From Rhea pennata (lineage: Eukaryota; Chordata; Aves; Rheiformes; Rheidae), in the NCBI RefSeq assembly GCF_028389875.1, contig NC_084672.1, positions 9,102,458 to 9,166,457 of the forward strand: DNA of 64,000 nucleotides, given 5' to 3'. The notes under the pieces were generated by a model that was not told the DNA's origin, made no database searches, and was given only the letters and a program-made list of their open reading frames with translations. How positions within the stretch are numbered: position 1 is the first letter of the stretch; the number at the start of each line of letters is the position of its first letter. Both the position numbers and the translations under genes were made by a program. Below are positions 52,236 to 64,000 of this stretch, in pieces.

Positions 52236-54919
52236 GCAATAATTAACTATTGTAGCAAAGGTGCATCAGGAAATTCCTTTCAGTTTGCCTTAGGCCAGCC
52301 ACTTTGGCCTGTTAAATGAACTGTGGTTGTCTGCACATTCCCTTTGTTAGTAGATCCAGGTTTCTTTTTTCCTCTCAAAGAAAAGGTATGACCAAGTAAA
52401 GCTCCATAGTGATACTTGGCCATGCTTGCGGCTGTATCTTAGGGAGTATTTTGGGGCATCAATAAGCAAGAATATTCTTAAATGATGAATTTGTGCTATT
52501 GTCTTATTCATACTTGCTGCATCTGTGTATCACCAAAATTTGTCATAAAATCAGATTTTTCTTAAGTAGCTGTTTATGTTGTAGTCATTGGATGTGACTT
52601 AAATATCTTTCCTTTAACAGAGGTGGACTGTAAGCAACACCTGCATACATCAAATAGTATAAATGTATAGGGATGTTTTCCATTTCCAGTGGGTTACAGC
52701 TTCAGAATTGTTTGAAGTTTGAACTTTCATAGCAAATTCTTCAGCTGTAGCTGACACAAGTCATAGTTGCCTGCCTTGAAGGTACAAAGCTGCCCTTTCC
52801 ATGGCAAGAGATTCTGTCTCTGGAATGCTTCATCCTTCTTCCAGGTGAGTAACAACTTCAGACAACTCTAGAGAAACAAATTGTTCTTGATACTAATACT
52901 AATGGAAAGAGCCCAACATGTGGATACCTATAGAAGGAAGGAGTGCATATATCTAGTTACTTTGAGAGCAAAATACCTGCCTCCCTCAGGTTTGAGAACC
53001 TTAAAGCAGAGGCTCTCTTCCCCACTTCCCAAGTGGTTAAAATTCTGCCTTCCTTCCCAGGATCCCAGACTTCCAGAAGCAGTTCAGTGGTTGGCCCAGA
53101 ACATGAAAGCAGGAAATGAGAAGTGAGAATTGTTTGGGTACTATCTGGGAAGGCAAAGCAAGTGTTTTTTTAACTTCTGTGTTCACGTTAGGTGACACAC
53201 TGCTCTTCAGTCAAGTTATGCCAGTCTAGCTGAAAATGAAGCTTTGTTCTGCAAGCCTTTCTTCAAAGAGCTTTTCTTCATTGCTCTTCCTTTTCTTTTA
53301 AGGAGGCTAGTACTAACCAGTCTTGATGAGCAGGTTTTCCTGCTTCTGAGGTGTGAGGAAGTTATGTTCTCATTAGCTGTAACATTAGGTCTGACTTCAC
53401 TAGCAGATGCCAGTCAATGATCTCTGAGCAAGTGTCTCCTAAGATGAGGTGAGCAGCTAGGGTGCTGACCAAGCAGCAGGAGCTGTATTTTTGTCAATTC
53501 AAGTCTGCTTTAAAAATCAAAGAGGGATTTTTGGGGGAGTAATCCTTCCTGCCCCACAACATGAGCCTTCATATTTCAGGAGTGCCGATACTGTGGACTT
53601 CTTGAACCTGGCTAGAGAAGCAATATTAATAATGGGTTTCTTGATCCCTTGATCTGTTTTTGCACTTGCATCTATAGGTGTTTGAACTGCCTGTATCTTG
53701 ACTATTTGATTCTAGCCTGTTTGGGGAGGAATTTTTGTCATGGTTTAAACATTGTGCAAGGGTTCTGAGACCTAAAATGCATCCCAAGCTTGTTGTAGAT
53801 GGGAGCAGTAAAATCTCTCCTTGTCCTCCATTCCCCCCACCCCCCCAGTTTGACAAGGCTTTTAGAGCCAAGACTAGCAGTAATAGCCTAAAGAGACCTT
53901 GGGAGTAGGAGAATAGAAAACTACACAGCATGCACTGCAGCTTAGAGACCTTCAGAGAAGGGAATTCTGTATCAATCTTGCTGCTGCAAGTGACTGGCAG
54001 CTGAAGCCTAGTGCCTGTACTCAAAGATGAATGGGACTTTCTCCAATTCTGATCTGGAATACTCTTCTCCCTCCAAATAAGGCAATGCTAATCTTGTGGA
54101 CAGGTGCCTTTCATTTGGCTAGCAAACCCAACCTCAAATGCACTCAAAACTTTTACTGCTTTCTAAAAGAAAACTGAAGTTTTCTGTGTGGTTGAGTCTT
54201 TAATCTCTCTGCAAGACAAGTGCACTTTTAAATCCTTATTTTATAGTCTGGTAGTGCAGCTCTTCAGGACTTTGGCATGAAAAATCTACCATGAACTCTA
54301 AACCCACTCTGAAACTAAGAAAAAGCATTAGTAGAGCTCTTTGGCGTTTGGTATACATTGAGCAGTGGGGAGAGGGTTGTAAGTAGCACTTGAACATAAA
54401 CCCCAAGGGCACTCCCCATCACACTGCAAGTTGTGTGATGTTAGGCTGGTCCAACTGTCATCTTTGGAGAGATCTGAAGGTTGTAGGTGAGCAGCTGGGG
54501 CTTTGTCCTACTGAACATAAACTGTCAGCTTCCATCACATCAGATCTGTTGGCATTTTTAATGGTCACTTTCTAAGCTTCTAAACTGAAGGTTCTTCAGA
54601 TGAGTCTGACTGTTGTAGTTGCACTCTGAAGACAGATAATTGAACTGCCCTGAAGTTGTCTTCTGAGCACTATTTCTGCAACTCTTGTTTGTGAAGATGC
54701 AGGTTACAAAGACTGCATTAAGCAAAGATGGTAAGAACTGATACCTCCAATACTAAATTTAGCTAAGCTGCCTGTGTCATCTATCCTGGGTCTGTCACAA
54801 GCTCCTGGACCACAGCCCTTTGACATATGGTGCCTTGCCCTTTTTCTTCCTCCCTTGACATCAGCATATCTAGAGACTTCAGTAACAGTTCTGTCAGAGC
54901 TTTCAAGTTCTGTTTTTGT

Positions 54920-54925
54920 AATAAA
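54920..54925 (+). terminator. ABHD2: Candidate middle poly(A) signal of ABHD2
   Basis: AATAAA, 4.33 kb past the stop codon, with only a modest GGGGTGT stretch about 30 bases downstream. Confidence 0.3.
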
Positions 54926-56827
54926 TTTCTCAACTCTAATGAGACATTTCCCAGGGGTGTACACAGTACAAGTGCTATTGTACAAGTGTTTGACTTAAAG
55001 GACCTTTATGGGCAGCATAAAACTAGCTACAGTATTTTAAGGCTTAAAATAAGGTGTATTAGTAGTGGATCATCCTTCAGCTGTCTGCTCCTCAAATCTG
55101 TCCCCAGCAGTAGGGATTGAGTCAGAGAAGGAGTTTAAGTGACTTGCTGCCTTGAAATCCCAAGATTCATATATCTAAATCCAGCAACATATAGCTGGAG
55201 GTAGATTCTCTATATTTACATCTGAAAGAGCAGAATGGCACTTCAGGAGTTAATTGCCAAACAGTTTAGTCACCTGGATTTTCTTAGAAATATTATGCCT
55301 ATCTGGGGCTCATTGAAGTTCTTCGGCCTTTTTCAAGAAAACCAGAAAAGGCTCTGTCATTCTGCTGCATGTATAGATCATCTCTCATAAAGAGCATTTT
55401 GCTGCTTCTGGTTTGAGTCATACTCTGTGAGTCCTTGTTCTTTTGGCAGATCTGTAGGTTGTATAGTGTCCAGGGCCCACTGTGACTCAAAAGTGTCTCC
55501 TTCAGGAGTACTAGTTCTAGGCAAAAACCAACAGTTCTTGGTGGGAAGGTTTTCAGATTTTTTTTTGCTGAACTTAAGATGCCTTAGAGCAGCACAGACC
55601 TAAGGAAGGGGTGTTTTGCACATGTACCCCTTCTGTTGTGGGGCATGCTTAGTACTGTTGGCTTGGATTTTCTTCTGTCCTTGGGAGAGTGTAGGTATAT
55701 ATGCCACCAATATATCCAAGTGGCTGCCAGATGTTCAGTTCATGCTGGAAGGGCTTCTAGGGTTATTCTGAACTGCTTTTCAAAAACCTGGATATTTGGT
55801 TTTGCTCATTAATGACTAGTGCTGCAGTCCAGGACAGCATTTATTTGGTTGAGTTTGCTGATATTGAACAGTCTTTTTTGAGTCTCTCTAACTTTTCAAA
55901 AACTCCAGCCTTACATCCCCTGTGCGTAAAGGCCATGTCTCTCTCCTTCTCACTGGATGGTCTTGCCGAAGCTGGGCATCTTAATGCCAGTAAGGAGCCT
56001 GATCCCCTTGAGGTGGCTCTACCCATACAACTTCTCTTGCTTTTTTGTAAATGACAAGCTTATGTTGCCTGTCTCTAGTCAAGCCAGTGCTTTGAATAGA
56101 GAGATCCTAGGAGGCACTCATATCTAATGTCATGACTCCCCTGGGGTGCTGACCCTTCTGATGGCCCCTGAAAACTAGGGAGTCTTCAAAAACAAACCCA
56201 ACAACTGACACTTGATATAACTAAACCCTACTACTTAGCCCAAATGAATACCTGTCCACAGAACATGGGTGTTTTTCACACTATTTGACTCATCTGACAA
56301 TCCAAGTAGGTTTTAATAGATTCTTTCTCAAGAAAGCACAACTTCTTTTCAAGAGATACCTTTCTCTCTGAATAACCCCAAGGTGAAGAGGCAGGTGGAC
56401 ACCTCAGGAAGCCAGATCTGTACTGTTCTCATGTTGTTCCTGCAGTTGTGTTAGAATGGGCTAAGTGATTTCTAATGTTCTTGGTAAGCAGCACAGTTTA
56501 CTGTGGAAAATAATTTGAATTTGCAAACTTATACTCTGGAACCATCTCTAAATGCTGCCCTGAAAAAGCTTGTATCGAGATACCCTCCCAGCTGCCAAGT
56601 TCTGAGTCAAATTCTCTGAAGCTGACAGCTGCAGGGGAGATGATTTGCAACTAGCAATGCAATTTTTCTATATCTGCTGATGTTTACCTTTAAAATTATA
56701 TATATAAATATATTAAAAAAACAATGTCTTTGATTTTTTTCTTTTTGTTCTGTGTCGTGTAAAATGGAGGTCACTGCGAAACAATGTAATTTTGTTATCT
56801 CTGATTCAGTGGGATTTCTTATTTAAA

Positions 56828-56833
56828 AATAAA
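56828..56833 (+). terminator. ABHD2: Candidate main poly(A) signal of ABHD2
   Basis: AATAAA 6.24 kb past the stop, followed within 20-70 bases by a GT-rich run (AGTGTTATATGTAGTGATTG and on). This is the best combination of hexamer and downstream element in the region. Confidence 0.6.
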
Positions 56834-58692
56834 GGACTTATTGAAGTCAGTGTTATATGTAGTGATTGTGTACAGTGTCATTGGGTGATTGGGGAAAAAT
56901 CTAACTCACTTCTGACAGACAGCATCAATATTTTCTTACACATTTTCTCTGTAGTAAGGAAAAGATCATCTGACATGGGAACATGTTGAGCCAACAGGGT
57001 ATCTCTAAATATCCTCCCTTCCCTTTGGATTAGATAAATGCCTTGGAGCAGGAAGAATCATTTAGCTCTAGGCCTCAAATGTGAATTTAGTATTAGAACA
57101 CACATGACCAGAAATGTTAACATCTAAAAATGTGACTGCCTGGAGAAAAGGTAGTCTTAACACTATAGTATATTCTAAGATATGAGTTGGCTTCTGTTTT
57201 CCCTCATTTGTTTGCCAGGCAGGACACCCTTGTTGCGAACTCAAATTTCATAAACTCTGCCTCTGTGTTGACTCCTCTGGTGTTAAATGCAGAAGGTCTA
57301 GGAAGTTCATGTAGGAAATAGGAATGACCTGCTCATTTCAGCAAGTAATATCCTTATCTTTCCTGCTGCTTTTAGGGTTGGGGATAGCAGTGTGCGATTT
57401 TGTTGGTTTTGTGAGTTTCTTGTTTTTCTTTCACCTTTTTGTTTCTTTATGGCAGTCTGTATTTTTGTGCCCTTCATTTGGAATGTTTAACTCAGCTGCT
57501 TGCTGAAGTGAGCAGTATTGTAGACACTTGGGCCTACTGCGTAGGGGTTGTACATAATGATGGATGGTGTGACACTCCTCCCCCACTCTCTATTCTAGCT
57601 GGAGTCTTCCTTGCTTTTTTTGCATTCCAGGGAGCAGCACAAGGAATGGTGCAGCCACATAAAACCTCTGGGGGGAAGTTAGTCTGATGATTCCCTTTGT
57701 GTAGGTGGATCTTAAACAACTGCCTTGCCTGTTAAGTCAGCTGGGATGTTACTTGATGGCTAAGCACTGGGTTGTCTAGCAGACCCTTGAGCAAAGCAGT
57801 GCATGGCTTTCTTGGCAGTTGAAGGTGCTTAGCAGCTCAGCCTTCCCTGAGGCCTTGACTTAGGGCCAACTTGTCAGGCTTTTGCTACTGCATGATCCCT
57901 GCCTGCAGCTTTGAGCGGACTTGGCGGTGTTGGACAGTGACAGTATCCTCATCTCACTTGGGAGGCTTGTTGCTGAGAGAGGTCTCTGAAGCATCTCTTG
58001 TGGAGAATAGAGATGTTGGTTACCTAACAGGCAAAGTGACTGCCCTGAAAACTGTCAATATGCAGATTCCACCCCCCCTGCCCCAGGACCTATTAGGTCG
58101 TAGGCACCAAGAATTTTCTAGAGATGGTCTGTGCCAAGACTAAGGTCCTTAAGTGGGCACAGAAGCTAGCAGCCCTATGCTTGCATTGCATGGAAGGACT
58201 CTTCTCTGGGATGGCAGAGATTTCTCTGCAATCAGCATCAAAGTGTTTAGCTCATGCATCTCTGCAGAAACTGGGATTTGCTGGTTTTTCCCTACTGGAC
58301 AGTGAGTGAGGGCCCTCCTTCAGAGGGAGCAGTACTGACTTACATGCAGTTCAGGTACCTGAGGGCAATTGTGACTGGTGCTCGGAAAATGGCACTCTGC
58401 CACATGATGGAGCTGCTGGCTGTGAAAGTACCTTACCTGGGCATAGCGATATCCGATGCTGACTGTTTTCTGCCTGTCAAACTCCTGGCTCACCAAAGGC
58501 TTGGGAGATTTGAATAGAGTCTCCTAATCTTTCAGTGGCTGGCAGAAAAAAAACATACACAGCAGACTTTCTGGCCAGGATGCTTTGAAAAGGGGCATAT
58601 ATAGAGTTAATAACTTGTTTGAGCCTAGGGTGGAGAGAAGCACTGCCAGAACAAGTGTTTTACTGCTACTAAATGCTCTCCTGCAAGCTTGG

Positions 58693-58743
58693 GTTTGTTT
58701 GTTTGTTTGTTTGTTTGTTTTGTTTTGTTTTTATTTTTTTTTT
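58693..58743 (+). repeat. GTTT/GTTTT microsatellite
   Basis: About six GTTT units pass into GTTTT units and then a T-rich tail. Confidence 0.9.
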
Positions 58744-59097
58744 ACTTATATCTGTCTCATTTGGTCTGTAAGCAGGGCAGTTGAGACTGGTGAGCTGTTG
58801 GGGCTGGGGACAGGACTGTCACTACTGCTCCTCTGTAATGAGAATTACTCTGTAGGAGACAGTGTTTTGGGCTTTATGTCCAGTTTATCAGCCTTTGTGG
58901 TTTAGCCATTGCATCTGCTTCAAAACTCCCCAGGTGGGAGTCACTCTGGGGAAGCAGCAGAGGTCAGCATGGATCTTGCTTCCAGTTTTATTTGCAACCT
59001 GTGGGGAGCAGCCACGGGCATCTTCCAAAGGCTGTAACTGTCCCAGTGTGAATCTCAGAGGCAGGAGCGTGATGCTCCTGTGTCTGCATGTAGAGTG

Positions 59098-59124
59098 TTT
59101 TTTTTTTTGTTTGTTTTTTTTTTT
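59098..59124 (+). repeat. T-rich homopolymer tract
   Basis: T runs broken by two G residues in the intergenic spacer. Confidence 0.85.
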
Positions 59125-60474
59125 AATCAGTAGTACAATTGCTCAGTCTCCTAGGAAGCTCGGTTATTGTCTTTGCACTAGCCTGATAGCTGTACAGCTC
59201 TCCTATATGGCTTCCCTGAGACTTCTCCAGATGCTCCCTGGCCTCGTAGAGAGCACAGCATAGTAATGAGCCAAATGGAGCTAAGAAGTGCCTTTGGGTC
59301 TTCCTCTGGGCTCCTGCACAAAGTTGAGCCAGCCTCAGGCTAGGAATCCCAATGCTCTGTGGTTTTTGGTGAATCAGTGGTGCTGCTGAGGTTAGAGAAA
59401 ATTGATTTAACCCCAGCCATCTCTGCCCAGACAGGCCCCATCCTCCCTGCAGCTTCAGAGCCAACATCCTGTTTGGTTTGAGTCTGAGCCAGTGTCCTGG
59501 TGAATGCAGCTCTTGTCAGCACCCGCCACCTCAGACAGCTTCCAATGGGGTTCTGGTCTTTTGCTTTGCTAATGAAAGGCACCTGTGTGTAACAGCAGAG
59601 CTGGGAGAAAGAGAGGAATGAAGCATGCTGCAGTACACCGAGTTGACAGAAAGGAAGGTAACCATGAAGTCCTGGACAGAAATTGAGGACTTGCTTCTCT
59701 GCAATCCCTCTTGCTCTTATACTAGGTCACCAAGGGAGGAGCAGGTGGTCTAAGACTAGGTATCTCATATGCTCCTTGGATGAGCTGCTTTTTGCTTCAT
59801 CACCTATGAACTTCTAGTTCATAAACCTGAGACAGGGCTGTCACCCATTACAGGATCATGAATAGCTCTTGTGTTAGAAGAGGGTCTTCCTCTCCTCAAT
59901 TTGGTTGATTTTTGTGAGGCTTTTCTGGCTGAACTGCTTAGATCTGGGTTCCTTCTCATGATGCAGTGCTAGGAGAAAGACAGTGGTGTTAAGGTGTTCA
60001 GGAGGCTGTGTTCTGCTTGGCTTTCACTGTACTGTGGCTAAAGCCCATGTATTCTTAGAGGTTACTGTAGCTTCTGTTCCTTATCTCTTGCTGCCTGGAT
60101 GAGTGGGGATTAGGTGGAGCCAGCTCCATTTTGATGCCCATTCACATTCTTGGTTGCATCCTTTAGGCTGATTTCTTTTTCCTGGTTAGAGCAGAGGACT
60201 GAGAATTCGGGGTCCTGGTTAGGCTGGGAGGGGGACCTCATTCTAGCATTCGAGGAGGATGGAGAAAGCTGTTTCCTTGGACCCTCTGCTACAATAGCCT
60301 GTTCAGATGCAACTGTCAATGAAACCGGTACAGGGATTTTCCTCCCAGATGCTGGCACTTGTAGCCTCCTTAGAAACAGCAGCATAGCCAGTGCCTGCCT
60401 GTGTCCAACAAGCTGCACCTCTGTTCCTTGCCATATGCCACAAGGGACCCAACAGCTCTACTGTTAAACACTTT

Positions 60475-60480
60475 TTTATT
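60475..60480 (-). terminator. RLBP1: Candidate poly(A) signal of RLBP1
   Basis: TTTATT on the plus strand is AATAAA on the minus strand, 661 bases past the RLBP1 stop. Downstream on the minus strand lies a GT-leaning stretch (GTGTTT, then CTGTTGGG and TTGTGG). I saw no other AATAAA between it and the stop. Confidence 0.6.
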
Positions 60481-61141
60481 TCTCTGCATACATGTTTCAA
60501 CCAGCCCTTCAGGGGGTCTCCTGCAGTGATGGCCTCTGGCTGTGTTATCCACAGTTGCACAGAATGCTTCAGCTTTCTGCTGAGCTGGGGTTGCCCTCCT
60601 GCTTTCCCAAAATGCCAGTCCTCTCCATGCTGCCTCCCATTGAGCTGATAAAGCAACCCAGGAGCTTTACAGTAAACAGCTTTAGGTATACAAACCTGGC
60701 CATGGAGGTCCTGCTGTTGCCTTGCCCCACAGAAATACAGGCCAAGCCTGGCTGAAGCAGAGAAAAGCATGTTCTAGCCGCATCCTGACCTCTGCGCTTC
60801 CTGGTGGGCCCTGGAGCAAAGGAGTTTGTTCCTTGCTGTAGCCCTCCCTTCACAATGAAATCACTCTCCTGCCATTCCATTGCAACCTCAAGATGTGCTG
60901 TGAAAGTGCTGGTGGTCTCCTTTCTCTGCTACCTCCTGAGGAAAGGACACTATTCCTGAGAGAGACAGTGCTGCTAGGCAGCCCACTGCCAGGTTTGGGG
61001 TGGAGAGCGCAGGCATGGAACAACACACCCAGAGAGCCTGATCACGAGCAGTCATTCAACCAGTGCTACAGTAAGGAGGTGGCTGGGGTTAGACAGCCAC
61101 TTCTGATCCTATTTTACAAGGGAGAAAGAGTGGACTCCAGT
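60475..61141 (-). other. RLBP1: RLBP1 3' UTR
   Basis: Sequence from the RLBP1 stop to the candidate poly(A) signal. The length, about 0.66 kb, is reasonable for this gene. Frames of up to about 155 codons run through it on minus (60303-60770) but show no domain. Confidence 0.6.
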
Positions 61142-63599
<2,458 letters not shown>

Positions 63600-64000
63600 C
63601 TGAGGAGAGACAGAAATGGGAGGGGAGCAAGACTGGCCCTTTGCCCTGTCCTCAGGAACCCAGGGGAACGCAGGGGAGCTGCCAGGGGACAGGGCAGGTT
63701 AGTGATCATGAGACATGTTCCCGATTAACAGCTTTGCTCTTGAGGGTTTCAGGCTTCAGATAGGCTGTGCCTCAGCTCCAGGTGGATCTGGTCTCATCCA
63801 GCAAGGGGGCCAAGAGGAGCTCTGCAGACCAGCTGGCTTCAGTGTAATCCTCCCCGTGTCGGGAGCTAGAAACTCCCCACAGAGCCAGCTCACAATTACA
63901 TTCTCTCTGGCAATTCCAGGTGCAGATAAAGTAATTTTTCCCCTCATTACCCTCATCCCCCCTTCCATATTTGGATGACATCCTCTGCTACCTGCCTCAG
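63600..64000 (-). other. RLBP1: RLBP1 intron (partial), runs off the window
   Basis: The preceding exon, expected to encode the block ending in ELLRG, is not found in these 401 bases in any minus-strand frame, so it lies to the right of the window. Confidence 0.8.

Larger units (their letters stand above)
50590..56850 (+). other. ABHD2: ABHD2 3' UTR (probable, about 6.2 kb)
   Basis: No gene is recognised here. The longest open frames are short and domainless. AATAAA hexamers on the sense strand lie at 52230-52235, 54920-54925 and 56828-56833. Only the last is followed by a strongly GT-rich stretch (about 56845-56900), so I take it as the main end. Use of earlier sites would give shorter isoforms. 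AT-rich ATTTA-type elements and a short TA repeat near 56696-56715 lie in it. Confidence 0.6.
56851..60474. other. Tail-to-tail spacer between ABHD2 and RLBP1
   Basis: About 3.6 kb between two convergent poly(A) sites. No named gene. It contains a GTTT repeat (58693-58743) and T runs near 59098-59124. The open frames (133 codons at 58862-59263 on plus, 114 codons at 59123-59467 on minus) carry no recognised domain and overlap head-on. Confidence 0.6.

Noticed and set aside
58862..59467. Opposed 133- and 114-codon frames in the ABHD2-RLBP1 spacer
   Set aside because: They overlap head-on, run through a poly-T tract and show no domain. Could be part of a non-coding RNA, but nothing supports a protein.

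Overview
The window looks like nuclear DNA from a vertebrate, most probably a bird. Its genes are split by GT-AG introns, its promoters are CpG islands, and the surrounding introns are poor in CpG. Interspersed repeats are sparse and intergenic distances are short. The recoverable proteins are close to human ABHD2 and RLBP1. Species cannot be fixed from the sequence alone, and no prokaryotic, viral, CRISPR or transposase-type system was seen.

Layout. (1) 1-2.4 kb: a minus-strand first coding exon for a signal peptide (1753-1825) inside a CpG island, with a GAGCC pentanucleotide repeat in its leader. Gene order and the phase-1 donor make it the probable start of MFGE8; its other exons lie off the left edge. 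(2) 2.4-16.2 kb: a divergent intergenic interval with no convincing gene, only low-complexity tracts and possible regulatory or relic elements. (3) 16.2-17.05 kb: a CpG-island promoter with five same-orientation CCAAT boxes, the start of ABHD2 on the plus strand. (4) 16.5-56.85 kb: ABHD2. All nine coding exons were placed (26667 to 50589) and join without any frame break into 425 codons plus stop, the same length as the human protein. A 3' UTR of about 6.2 kb follows, ending at a well-formed poly(A) site near 56828. (5) 56.85-60.47 kb: a tail-to-tail spacer with simple repeats. (6) 60.47 kb to the right edge: the last four coding exons and 3' UTR of RLBP1 on the minus strand, covering residues about 116 to the C-terminus; the upstream exons are beyond the window.

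The genes are neighbours by conserved synteny (MFGE8-ABHD2-RLBP1, as on human 15q26.1), not an operon. MFGE8 makes a secreted bridging protein, ABHD2 a membrane monoacylglycerol lipase, and RLBP1 the retinoid carrier of the visual cycle. I found no evidence for a previously undescribed system. The items worth checking are regulatory: the MFGE8 leader repeat, the CCAAT array, a possible recursive splice site, and the long 3' UTR.
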